From NCBI GenBank assembly GCA_950054155.1, contig CATLOT010000015.1:1-64000 (forward strand): a stretch of DNA of 64,000 bases, in the 5' to 3' direction. Position 1 is the stretch's first letter, and the number at the start of each line of letters is the position of its first letter. Below the pieces are notes generated by a model that made no database searches, had not been told where the DNA came from, and saw only the letters and a program-made list of their open reading frames with translations. Below, in pieces: positions 43,501 through 52,225 of this stretch. Source of the stretch: an uncultured Bacteriovoracaceae bacterium (GTDB lineage Bacteria > Bdellovibrionota > Bacteriovoracia > Bacteriovoracales > Bacteriovoracaceae). Position numbers and translations under genes: made by a program.

Positions 43501-46500
43501 GATTGATACTTCCAGGATCATTTATCGGTGTATTGAGATCGGGATCGTTGTCATTAGGAACAGCTCCTAAGGCAGATTGAGGAATCGCGAACTCTGGACC
43601 ATATTGATCACGATCACCATTCGTCGCGACATCTTCTAAAATATAATAGTAAACTTGATTATTGGATAAATTGGGATCAACGAAACGATAACGCCCTCTA
43701 AATTCACCACTAGTAAGGTAGTTTCTTATCAGTTCGTTATTGATTTGAACGTAACCACTATCAGGGTCGGTACTTCTATAAAGATTGAATCCTAAGTGAT
43801 TGAGCTCAGAGCCTGTTTCCCATTCAATAACCACACTCTCATCATACGCAGTAGCATTGAATTCAGTCAGAGTAACAGGAGACACAGCGATATCCATACT
43901 AATACCACAATTGCCCCCATCTGCATTATCAAATATTTTATTTTCGGTATCAAATCCAATAGGGTCTCCCCAAAAGTCTCCAAACCACTGATCAAAGACA
44001 AGAGTTCCCCCGCCACAATTACTGGCATAGACAGTATAATAATTATCAGAAGGGGTTGGATCTCCGGCATACCCTGTATTAGCACTTCCCCAATTAAAAC
44101 CAATATTAACAGCAACAGACTCAGAAAGAGGCTCTGTTGTATTGAGGGTGATTGCACGGGTAGGTGTCGTGTAGTCTTTATGAAGATTTGTAAATTGACC
44201 ACCATCAAGATTACTTAAGTTAGCATTCCCAATTATTTGGAGTCCCTGATTATTAAGATTGTTAAGGATAAATCCTGTTAAACTAACCACACCGCCATTA
44301 GCAATAAATGACCAACGACCGTTACTTGACGTCAACATGACCTTTCTTGAAAGGTCTTGACCAGAGCTTCCTAGCGAATCGTTGAGACCGCTTGTCTGAA
44401 AAAGGCCCGCATTTAACGTTAAGGATGAACCTGCATTAAAATCGAGAATAGAACCTTCATGAGCGACAAATGTTCCCCCATTTATCACAAGCCCATTTGA
44501 AAAATCAGCCTCCACACCATTATTCACATTAAAAGAAAAGTTCGAACCAGAGGGCATTGAAAAAGAGGTAAAGAGTGTATCTTCCTCAAGCTCCACTTGC
44601 CCTCCTGCACTTTTACTAAAGCTTAAATTAACAGAGCTATTATTAAAGTCGAGAGTTTGATTAGTTAAGAGAGCACCATCATCACTTACAATAACCTCTC
44701 CATCATTACTGACGAGTGCTCCAGTCTGGATAGAAATATTGCCATAGATTTCAAGGTCAACGTTACCTCCATTTTGAAAAGTCAGTATTCCATCGGAGAT
44801 AGCAAGATTTTTACATGTAGCCGTTCCGCTACTGATGATGGGATCATTGCCGCGATCAGCAATAATACAATCAAGGCTAGGAGTAGGAACACCATTACTC
44901 CAATTTCCAGCATTATTCCAATCCGTGTTCACAGAACCCAACCACTCTGTAGTAGTATTGACAAGATTCCACTTCGTCATAAGGTAGTCCTCAACGGCCT
45001 CTACTTCAGTTCCATTGAGTGCTCTATTATAAATAATAAGTTCAGCAAGCTTTCCACCAAATGTTCGATTACCACAACAAGCAAGAGTATCTTGAGTGAA
45101 AGACCCAGCCCTCACATTACCCGTTGTGACAAGGGAGACAACCGACTCACTTGAGGGTACAGAAATACTTGTTCCATTTATTGCATTCTTATTTAAACGT
45201 AAGGTCCCATTTCTAACAAGAGTACTAGAGGTAGAGTTGTTAAAGAATGCTCCCCCTGTAGCACCACGAGCGAAATCAGTCGTTCCCCCACTGGGATCAC
45301 CTAAGATCGGCACAAGAGTTCCAAGATTTGAAGTATCTTCTTTTATGACCCAGAAAACCGTCCTAATATCTGTCAATCGACTTGTGAACTCAAGGTACTC
45401 ATTTGTTGAACCATCAAAATAGAGGGAGCGTTTTCCATTAAAACTATTATTTTTCAAAGTCGGTTTATTTGCGCTCGCATTTACCGTAAGGTGGTTAGAG
45501 TTCCCACTAAGGTCAGTGGCACAGCCGATACTATGGTTATGGTGAATAACGTTTACGGTACAGTCATCATTACGAAAGAGTGTATCTCTATCATCAACAT
45601 CTATCCACATTGACAGGCCAGTTGCAGAAACAGATGCTGGTCCCTTGAGTTGCCATGATGCGCTTGAGAGGACAGATGAAATATTTCCTGCTTGATCTAC
45701 GGAGCGGACATTAAAGTAATAATCAGTATCGAAACTTAAGTTACTGGCAAGATTATTAAATTGATGAGATGTATTAGTACCAATATTTGTCCAATCAACG
45801 ATCTGATTTCCACCTGAACTGGTTCCAAGAGAAACTTCATGATGAGAGAAAGCGCAGGCATCACTACCTGCTACCCAAGAAAAACTCGGCGATTCTTGCA
45901 GCTTAGCATTCCCTGAGAGATTGATACTTGTTGGGGCTAAAGGATCAGTTGTATCACTTAAAACACAATTGGTTACTTGAAAAGCCTCGCTTGTGGCAAC
46001 AGCTGAAAGATTACCAGCACTATCCTTTGCTCTAATATTGATGAAATAATCAGTAGCTGGGGCTAATGATAGACCGCTAAACTGATAAGAGTTAATATTG
46101 CCAACATCACTCCAGACAACTGTGTCTTGAGCTCCAGCGCTTGTGCCAAGGCTTAGCTCATAAGTGAGGCTACTACAACTATCTGTCGCATTCGCCCAAG
46201 TTAGCGTCTTAGAAAGAGATGGGGAAGCATTGCCTGATAGAGACAATGAAGCAGGGGTAGTTGGACTTGTACCATCATAGACGAAAGAGTCCGAGGAGCT
46301 GCTCTCGCCTGTAAGTCCATCTGTATCAACAGCTCTGACACTGATGTAAAGGTCAACACATTCTTCTAAAAGAGTGCCTGTGAAAGCATAGTTATTATTA
46401 CCCCCAATATTAAACCAACCCGCGACATCATTAGAGTTTTCATTTTTTCCTAGCGCAATTTCATAATAGTTAAAATCGGACGCTTGTGAATGGTTCCAGG

Positions 46501-49500
46501 TGAGATTCGGAGAGGTGTTATTGAGAGAAGTAAAATTACTGGAAAGAGAAAGTCCGCTCAATGCACCTGGCGCACTTGAAAACCACTTATCGAATAAGTA
46601 ATTTTCTACATTTTCCACTTCGGACTCGGATAAGGCGCGATCATAAACAATGACCTCAACAACATCACCACCAAAGAAGCGGCCGTTATTCTTGCGATCT
46701 GAAGCAATATGATTAGCTCTTACATTTCCCGTCGAAACAACACTATAGAGAGAATATTGACCCGTTTGTGTCGTTAACTGTGGATTAGAGATATTCGATT
46801 TATTTACCCTCCATGTACCATTGCGAAGAGAGGCACTGGCACTTGAGGAGACCAAAGAATTGTCATTGGTAAACCAGTCTGTGTTAGAAGTGTGGCCAAA
46901 GAATGGCTGATAGGAAGTCTCATTCGACTTATTAACGACAAAAACAGTTCTCATATTTGTGATAGCAGTAAAGTCGAGAGCATCGTTATTTCCATCAAAG
47001 CGAATAACACCATTTCCATTAAATTCATTTGTCTGAAAGGTTGGCCTTGCATTATTACTTGCCGCAGTCAGGTTGTTACCATTTTGAGATTTATCTAACC
47101 AACATCCGACTGCATCACCATCATTTGTTACCGGAGAAGAAGAACAATTAGAATTTTGAAAGAGAGAACTTATATCAGCAGCATCTAGCCAAAGAGCGAG
47201 ACCTGAACTCACCGTACCTGGCGCAGGGAGACTCCAAACACCACTACTTTGAACTGATGACTCATTACCTGCTAGGTCAACCGCTTTCAAACTTAGGTAA
47301 TAGTTTGTATTTGTATTGAGAGCTGTTGATAGAGCTGTAAATCGATAAGTTGAGACATCACCTACGTTGCTAAATGAAACAATATCACTAGCACCTGCGC
47401 TACTTCCAATTGCGACTTCATAGTGACTCAATCCACAACCATCACTACTTTGATCCCAGTTTAACGTTGGAGAACTCGTCGTTCCTCCAATACCGGCAAG
47501 GGAAAGATTTGTTGGATTAGTGGGACTTGTAACATCGGAAGCGACACAGGAATCAACCTGCCACGCAGCGCTTGAAATCTCTGCAGACAAATTTCCGGCA
47601 CTGTCGATTGCTCTGACAGACATATAATAATCAGTTGCATCCGCTAATGTTAAACCTGAAAACTGATGAGAGAGTTCAGCTCCAACATCTGTCCACGTGA
47701 CAATGTCACTTGCGCCACTTGATGTCCCAAGAGCAACTTCGTATCGTTCAAAAGCACAGTTATCAGTAACTCCAGTCCAGGATAAAGTTTTACTGACATC
47801 ACTACTAGCACCACCCGAAAGCACTAGACCTGTCGGGTCTGTAGGACTTGTCCCATCATATTTAAAGAAGCTCGTTGTTACAATTGTCGATTCCTTAGGT
47901 TCTGGATCGACTGACTTTACTGAAGCATAGTACTCCACACACTCATTAAGGCTGAGTCCAGAAAGCGTCGTAGAGGTGACATTCCCTACATCTGTATAGG
48001 TTAAGAAGTCATCATCGCCGGGCGTCGTCCCGAGAGCTATTTCATAGTGATCAATATCTGTAGAAATAGAAGCGTTCCAAGTGATGAGCGGACTTGCTCC
48101 ACTATCATCTGTATATTGAGAAGCGAGTTCTAAATTGGTAACCGGAAAGGGATCAGGCCACTTCTCTGCAAGAAAATTATAGTATTCTTGTTCAAGGGCT
48201 GGAGAGATCGCAGCGTTGTACATAACGAATTCAAAGATATCACCTTGAAAGTAGTCCCCATCACCACCAACACAACCAGTGTCGTAACAAGTATCATTAT
48301 TCATTGCCCCTAGGCCAATTGCTCCAGAGTGAGGAAAAAGCCTTGACGTTGTTGAGCCTGAAAAATTGAAAGGAGTACCATTAATCGTTCCCCTTAAATT
48401 CCCATTAGGACCACTAGGTCCTGTGTAATTCGAATAATCGTAAACGAGGGTTACATAGTAATTGGTGTTGGCTTGAATCGTGGTATTGGTAGAGACAAAA
48501 CTCTGTCGGCCATCGCCATCATTTCTGTCGTTCCAAAACCCAAGATAGAGTGACCCATTTCTGATATAAACATTTATACCTCTTACAGTCCCCCCTTCTT
48601 CATAGATCATCTGGCGTGTAGTAATATCAGGCCCCGTCCTCAGGACGATAGCAAAGGTTCGCTCTGTCGCAGTCGCTGTGTTAATGTCATCAGCGTTTGC
48701 AATTTCAAAAAAGTCATTACTTCCATCAAAGTTTAATACCTTTGTCACTTTATCGAATGTCGGTTGCCTTGAAGCATTTGTCTGCACGCCATTATGAGGA
48801 AACTCACTTCCACTGATATCGACTGCCGTTTGAACTGTATTTGAAAAACTCAAGTCATTGGCATTACGATTAGAACTATCGAGAACATTAGCGTTACTCG
48901 ACATATCAAAGTGAATATCTTTATTCGGAATATTGGCGATATCTAAAATGGGCTCACCCGCTGAAATTTGATAGATATGCAGTTCAGCAGGTCTGACATC
49001 GTTTACTGTTCCTGTCTCTGCTGAAGCACTAAGAGCGACCTCAAGAACATCACCACTACTTACATTTTCAAGAAGATAAACCAGTGAACAGGAACTCTCA
49101 TCGTGGTTATTTTGATTACGGATATAATGAGTGCGGCATTCGGCACCATCAGGTAAGGAATTATTCAAGCGCAGCTGAACCGCAGGATTTGCTCTTTGAA
49201 CACCTGAAGTCAAATAGTCCCCATAAGTCACTAGATAATCACCGCTTTCAGCAAAGGTAATCTGATGAGAACTCGAGGAAGTCGAATGGGTAAATATACT
49301 AGCATCTTTAACTTGTTGGTTTGTCCAACGAACACTTCCACCTGATGTTTCATTCCAATTATTTCCACTCGTCAGACTTGTTCCAGTGAGTGAGATTAAC
49401 TTTGTTGATGAATCAACTTTTTCTAAAGCGATACTTGCTTTCTTACCAGAAGGAATAACAACAGACGCTGTGACATTCGTATTGGCGATAAGTCCTATGC

Positions 49501-50455
49501 GAATTTTCTGTCCAGCGCTGACACCATTGAGATAGCCCGAATAATGAAGAGATGAAAACTGATGGTCATCACTACATCTCATATAACCCTGTGTCGCAGC
49601 ACCAGAGTTCACGAGAGCACCATCGAGACGAATGAGCGCTTTAACAGAGGTTCTGTTATTGCCCGGACAAGAAGACGGATCTTGGAGAGGGATATTAACG
49701 GAAACTCTATAGCTTCCGGACTCATTGAGCGTTATTTCATTGGCATTCGTTACCGTGCTATGAGTGAAGGCCGTGTTAGTCAAAGCACTCTCTTCCCATA
49801 ACAAAGAGCTTTCACTGCTCGTATGAAGAGAAGTCCCAGATGTTGATTCACTCCCCTTAAGTAGCATAACTTTAGAACTAGGATCTACATACTTAAGAAA
49901 AAGCTGAGCCCCAGGTGTAACGACATCACCCGTTCTATTTGTTTGCTTAGAAACTCTAACTTCAATGACATCGTTTACACTTAAGTTTGGAAGAATCGTG
50001 TTCAAATGCAGGGAAGAGCCTGTGTGATCATTAGAATCTCTTATGTAGCTCGATTCAGCGCGACCGATATCAATAGCACTACCGTTAATAAAAACTTCAG
50101 AACGGATAGAGCGGCGATTCGAGCCCGAAACTTCATCTAAGGGAATCACAAGATTTAATCGGTAGTGACCCGATACCTTAACCGTGATTTCATGATTAAA
50201 GGAACTCGTATCATGATCAAAATAAGTTGAGTCAAAGCGCTCTTGAGTCCAACGGATAGCGTAGGGATTATCTTGGTTAAGATTGGAAATATTTGAAGGA
50301 GCAGTCGTTGTGGTTCCCCCAAAGGATCCGTACCCAGAGATAGCCGCGTAAGAAGAATCAAAAATAAGCACAAACGTGCCCGTGAATATCAGCACGATCT
50401 TCAATAGATAGACATAAATTTGGTTTTTCTTAACCTGACTCATCGCACCTAACAT
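40523..50455 (-). CDS. giant gingipain-like (peptidase C25) cell-surface protein
   Basis: 3310 residues. An N-terminal signal anchor (about 1-38) is followed by three jelly-roll repeats (about 40-500) and a LamG-like domain (about 505-770). Further fibronectin type III blocks alternate with two LamG-like domains to about 1835. A beta-rich stretch with W-L-G-S-V-N-T-D-W-N and another FN3-like domain near 2190 follow. A C25 propeptide-like region precedes the peptidase C25 domain at about 2875-3230. Catalytic His3107 (Y-M-G-H-G) and Cys3140 (G-L-G-C-L-N-S) are 33 residues apart, the same spacing as in RgpB gingipain. The tail has Pro/Ser linkers, G-G-G-G-C-S, a membrane helix and R-S-R-R-K, a sorting-type signal. 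It may act in prey or host attack or in adhesion. Confidence 0.88.
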   Translation of the reverse strand: MLGAMSQVKKNQIYVYLLKIVLIFTGTFVLIFDSSYAAISGYGSFGGTTTTAPSNISNLNQDNPYAIRWTQERFDSTYFDHDTSSFNHEITVKVSGHYRLNLVIPLDEVSGSNRRSIRSEVFINGSAIDIGRAESSYIRDSNDHTGSSLHLNTILPNLSVNDVIEVRVSKQTNRTGDVVTPGAQLFLKYVDPSSKVMLLKGSESTSGTSLHTSSESSLLWEESALTNTAFTHSTVTNANEITLNESGSYRVSVNIPLQDPSSCPGNNRTSVKALIRLDGALVNSGAATQGYMRCSDDHQFSSLHYSGYLNGVSAGQKIRIGLIANTNVTASVVIPSGKKASIALEKVDSSTKLISLTGTSLTSGNNWNETSGGSVRWTNQQVKDASIFTHSTSSSSHQITFAESGDYLVTYGDYLTSGVQRANPAVQLRLNNSLPDGAECRTHYIRNQNNHDESSCSLVYLLENVSSGDVLEVALSASAETGTVNDVRPAELHIYQISAGEPILDIANIPNKDIHFDMSSNANVLDSSNRNANDLSFSNTVQTAVDISGSEFPHNGVQTNASRQPTFDKVTKVLNFDGSNDFFEIANADDINTATATERTFAIVLRTGPDITTRQMIYEEGGTVRGINVYIRNGSLYLGFWNDRNDGDGRQSFVSTNTTIQANTNYYVTLVYDYSNYTGPSGPNGNLRGTINGTPFNFSGSTTSRLFPHSGAIGLGAMNNDTCYDTGCVGGDGDYFQGDIFEFVMYNAAISPALEQEYYNFLAEKWPDPFPVTNLELASQYTDDSGASPLITWNASISTDIDHYEIALGTTPGDDDFLTYTDVGNVTSTTLSGLSLNECVEYYASVKSVDPEPKESTIVTTSFFKYDGTSPTDPTGLVLSGGASSDVSKTLSWTGVTDNCAFERYEVALGTSSGASDIVTWTDVGAELSHQFSGLTLADATDYYMSVRAIDSAGNLSAEISSAAWQVDSCVASDVTSPTNPTNLSLAGIGGTTSSPTLNWDQSSDGCGLSHYEVAIGSSAGASDIVSFSNVGDVSTYRFTALSTALNTNTNYYLSLKAVDLAGNESSVQSSGVWSLPAPGTVSSGLALWLDAADISSLFQNSNCSSSPVTNDGDAVGCWLDKSQNGNNLTAASNNARPTFQTNEFNGNGVIRFDGNNDALDFTAITNMRTVFVVNKSNETSYQPFFGHTSNTDWFTNDNSLVSSSASASLRNGTWRVNKSNISNPQLTTQTGQYSLYSVVSTGNVRANHIASDRKNNGRFFGGDVVEVIVYDRALSESEVENVENYLFDKWFSSAPGALSGLSLSSNFTSLNNTSPNLTWNHSQASDFNYYEIALGKNENSNDVAGWFNIGGNNNYAFTGTLLEECVDLYISVRAVDTDGLTGESSSSDSFVYDGTSPTTPASLSLSGNASPSLSKTLTWANATDSCSSLTYELSLGTSAGAQDTVVWSDVGNINSYQFSGLSLAPATDYFINIRAKDSAGNLSAVATSEAFQVTNCVLSDTTDPLAPTSINLSGNAKLQESPSFSWVAGSDACAFSHHEVSLGTSSGGNQIVDWTNIGTNTSHQFNNLASNLSFDTDYYFNVRSVDQAGNISSVLSSASWQLKGPASVSATGLSMWIDVDDRDTLFRNDDCTVNVIHHNHSIGCATDLSGNSNHLTVNASANKPTLKNNSFNGKRSLYFDGSTNEYLEFTSRLTDIRTVFWVIKEDTSNLGTLVPILGDPSGGTTDFARGATGGAFFNNSTSSTLVRNGTLRLNKNAINGTSISVPSSESVVSLVTTGNVRAGSFTQDTLACCGNRTFGGKLAELIIYNRALNGTEVEAVEDYLMTKWNLVNTTTEWLGSVNTDWNNAGNWSNGVPTPSLDCIIADRGNDPIISSGTATCKNLAISDGILTFQNGGNVDLEIYGNISIQTGALVSNDGEVIVSDDGALLTNQTLDFNNSSVNLSFSKSAGGQVELEEDTLFTSFSMPSGSNFSFNVNNGVEADFSNGLVINGGTFVAHEGSILDFNAGSSLTLNAGLFQTSGLNDSLGSSGQDLSRKVMLTSSNGRWSFIANGGVVSLTGFILNNLNNQGLQIIGNANLSNLDGGQFTNLHKDYTTPTRAITLNTTEPLSESVAVNIGFNWGSANTGYAGDPTPSDNYYTVYASNCGGGTLVFDQWFGDFWGDPIGFDTENKIFDNADGGNCGISMDIAVSPVTLTEFNATAYDESVVIEWETGSELNHLGFNLYRSTDPDSGYVQINNELIRNYLTSGEFRGRYRFVDPNLSNNQVYYYILEDVATNGDRDQYGPEFAIPQSALGAVPNDNDPDLNTPINDPGSINLGGGVAILTQTQGSLRVSITPGSVQMTNSAWDGNYVDVSLPGYTKFSEAGFPELLNRKILIPVDDTYSNVQATIFSQANSDLSGLLAGKKITPAPSFTANGDGELIPSYSEDNFAYAQNTYDPPVFFNVKSSTVSLLGKNYVEITVNPLRYIPTSNALDKLDQIVLDIGLEGSAWDYVPPSDIYQVSPSVAEGTLNIEVQEAGIYSIEFSEIAAINAEGPFLNKPIENLRLYSRGKEIALRVDSGDGLFGSGDRLVFYAPYFESLYDQKNILSLSTYDFNVEDGASEDALRIESYQPQASHYDDLIEENAKEIIINDNTYAVFDVPVGIFEDHLLLKRIFTSNGGGITGNSSYQKTIPLTDISPSAQFVRLSTIVSTRGVLSENPDHHLELSINGVAVESKVFKAPVPTSIIFDVPLSYFVSGNNTIRLTALGDKVKPGDFDMLDIEEIRINYSSLNERESLQQSFSSGAPGSKFLSSGYQSDSIEVFDVTNENNIFQYSEVFVDSFDGNTSYDVSYKILGNGLESEQSQQVIVEDEEYFSAASLALSPGVETILKNSQNEIDYLVVADKNVLSAAKRLVEYRETQGLNGLAVSFDQVYGEFSHSIKDPYALNRLLTFAKKNWSQSPRYLLIIDDASYDPNDDLGWTGHQMNPVALYKGTQNDFGSDVALGLESLGTDEESAYSDIAIGRLPSRSLSLVEGYVQKIIDYESGTRAPQTNVKKAVFIAGESDENENFLRDVSSLEETYRLSNKELTAEVIDANSLTDAEVLDDLNTELSSSPLLITYMGHGAEDLWGLNGFFDTSHAQDLNNNELPIMMGLGCLNSYYYDPDTSWTSLAEELVLNPNGGAIAFYGSTTLTSPQAQRKLATESLNRIGQNLKTAQTNSRLGEMMTTALRVLGNNSIERDMSMSWTLFGDPALKLPSDAFSEPEPAPASAAPRGSAPSSGGGGCSAFAGSGQAPVTLMDWIAFLCEVLFYCFIYRSRRKLFLLWK

Positions 50456-50769
50456 TTTAAGGGATAATCATCCTCTCTTTATCGGTCTAGTGGCGTTTGA
50501 GGCGTAACTGAGCCCTTTTTTGGAGAACAAAGGGCAAATTTTGGAACAACAAACCTATCTCCCTGTAATTATTGAATTTCTTAAGCCTTAAAAGATAGGA
50601 TTTCTTCATTTTCTTAACTTTTTAAATGTGATTTTTTAGAGACATTTTGGCTTAGTTTTAAAGAACTCTTAAGTTTGCCCATTTTCGGAGCACTAGTGTC
50701 CTCTATTTGAAGAATTCTATATTTCTCCTAGGCGAGATGCTTGGTAATATAGAGAAAAGGAAACTTCAT
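50456..50769. other. intergenic control region between the C25 gene and the RiPP cluster
   Basis: 314 bases without a gene, AT-rich. It contains GCCCTTT (50512-50518) and AAAGGGC (50529-50535), a perfect 7-bp inverted repeat with a 10-base loop, and a direct GGCGT repeat (50492 and 50501) near the C25 start. A T-rich tract of about 60 bases precedes the precursor gene. A clear promoter was not found. The divergent promoters of both genes should lie here. Confidence 0.5.
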
Positions 50770-50946
50770 ATGAAAGAGAAGAAAAAAACCAAAATTAAAA
50801 AGCCAAAAACCTACCAAAAACCTGAGGTATTTTCAGAAAAGCTCTTGGCCTTTGCGGCCAGTTGTAATGGCTCCACTAATGGAGGTAGAAAATCCACTGT
50901 TTCAGGGCCTGTTCACTTTTGTCGCTCTAATAGACTAAATAGTTAA
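50770..50946 (+). CDS. putative RiPP precursor peptide
   Basis: 58 residues from ATG at 50770 with AAAGGAAA upstream. A longer frame from 50707 is less likely. The peptide has a lysine-rich start, Y15-Q-K-P18-E-V-F-S-E-K-L-L-A-F (a Y-x-K-P leader signature), then C32-N-G-S-T-N-G-G-R-K and C51-R-S-N-R-L-N-S58. Two cysteines, a double Gly at 38-39 and a C-terminal Ser stand out. The stop codon overlaps the kinase ATG (TAATG), which ties it to the cluster. It is too small and hydrophilic for an enzyme. Precursor status is inferred from size, position and leader-like motif. Confidence 0.7.
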   Translation: MKEKKKTKIKKPKTYQKPEVFSEKLLAFAASCNGSTNGGRKSTVSGPVHFCRSNRLNS

Positions 50947-51830
50947 TGCAAGAGTCTTGGAGCAAGATGAGATCTAAGAAGGCCTTTCTTCTTAAAGATC
51001 TTCCGATAAATTATCACTACAGTCTCTCTTTCACCTTTCACGGGCAAGTCCTCACCTTCTCTTCAACTTCAGCTCTGATGATTGAAAAGCTAAGTGAATA
51101 CCTCCCACCTCAGTGGAAATTAGATTCTAAGCCAAAAGATAGCCTCTCTATTTATCATCACCCTCCTTGCCAAAAAACCACAGATCTCTTTATCGATGAT
51201 CCCAGTAGTGAAGTCTTTCAAGTTGATGATTGTTTTATCCAAAGAGACTTTGTCGCTAAATATGTTCATGATGATATTTATGCTTTATTTAGTGATGATA
51301 TCGATGATGGCCTTCATAATTTTTTTAGATGGCTTCTCTCTCCCCTTCTGATAAGAGACTTTAAGGCTATGCTTCATTGTAGTGCAATTATCAAAAAGGA
51401 TAGGACTGCAGATCTCTTTCTGGGTCCCTCTGGTGCCGGAAAGACAACAATAACAGAACTCGCCACTCGTCATGGAAATAGAATTCTCTCTGATGATATG
51501 AATCTCATTTCAATTAAAGAAAATGACCTCACAGTGAGTGCAGGCGGTGTTGGAGGTCTTTATAAGCCCGATGCTCCTTTTGACTCTGCTTTTAAAATCG
51601 ACCGTATTTTTTGGATTAAACAATCTCAAAAAATATCTGTCTCAAAAATGAGTCCTATTGAACAGCACAGAGTTCTCCTCGCAAGTTTTGCCAATCTCCC
51701 TTGGAGTCTCATGAAACGAGAAGACAAAGAAGCTACGCTTGAACTTGCAGCTCACTTTCTTGAAAGAAAAGAAATTCAATGTCTCCTCTTTCCTAAAAAT
51801 GACCTTCTATGGAAAACGATAGACCCTTAA
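50946..51830 (+). CDS. HprK-like kinase of a RiPP cluster
   Basis: 294 residues. The N-terminal half is a variable region. The C-terminal half is the HPr kinase/phosphorylase-type P-loop domain, with Walker A G160-P-S-G-A-G-K166-T-T and a later I-L-S-D-D-M-N-L. Enzymes of this type in lasso peptide clusters (paeninodin kinase) phosphorylate a C-terminal serine of the precursor. Here the precursor, which overlaps by one base, ends in serine. It also overlaps the next gene by 22 bases. The activity is inferred. Confidence 0.8.
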   Translation: MQESWSKMRSKKAFLLKDLPINYHYSLSFTFHGQVLTFSSTSALMIEKLSEYLPPQWKLDSKPKDSLSIYHHPPCQKTTDLFIDDPSSEVFQVDDCFIQRDFVAKYVHDDIYALFSDDIDDGLHNFFRWLLSPLLIRDFKAMLHCSAIIKKDRTADLFLGPSGAGKTTITELATRHGNRILSDDMNLISIKENDLTVSAGGVGGLYKPDAPFDSAFKIDRIFWIKQSQKISVSKMSPIEQHRVLLASFANLPWSLMKREDKEATLELAAHFLERKEIQCLLFPKNDLLWKTIDP

Positions 51831-52225
51831 CCCTTAACATTCGTGGTATAAGTATGGTCCCCCTTCTCTTAGAAGGAGATCGTGTCACCTTCGTAACCTC
51901 CCCAACACTTTCAAAAGGCGATGTCGTTTTACTAAGAGACAAAGGACATAAAGAATTCATTGTTCATCGCTATTTAGGGGATGGCCTTTTTAAAGGTGAC
52001 AATAACCCCTACTTTGATAGTCATGAGTTAGTAGTTCTAGGAGTGCTCACCTCTCTTAACGGAAGACCTTTTCACGTATTAAAGCTTGCAAATATGATCA
52101 AGGCGAAACTCAGCGGGAACTACCTCCATCATAGGCCAAAGCTACTAAGAGTTATTTGGAAGCTACCTTTGTGGATATTAAATTGGTTAACCAGAAGATA
52201 TTGTATCTTAGCTCATCAGAAATAG
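51809..52225 (+). CDS. S24/S26-type signal peptidase-like protein
   Basis: 138 residues. S15 in R-G-I-S-M-V-P is the catalytic Ser of the S26/S24 fold. The partner is H53 in F-I-V-H-R-Y-L rather than a Lys, so it resembles the Ser-His (ER-type) subgroup. G-D-N-N-P-Y-F-D-S is a conserved S26 block. A C-terminal amphipathic tail (W-K-L-P-L-W-I-L-N-W-L) may touch the membrane. It could remove the leader. Its start overlaps the kinase gene and its 3' end overlaps the opposite-strand gene by 74 bases. Confidence 0.78.
   Translation: MENDRPLTLNIRGISMVPLLLEGDRVTFVTSPTLSKGDVVLLRDKGHKEFIVHRYLGDGLFKGDNNPYFDSHELVVLGVLTSLNGRPFHVLKLANMIKAKLSGNYLHHRPKLLRVIWKLPLWILNWLTRRYCILAHQK

Noticed and set aside
43796-45154. 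Several long plus-strand frames within the giant C25 gene
   Set aside because: They have unusual composition, no RBS and lie wholly inside the continuous 3310-codon frame; they are antisense shadows.
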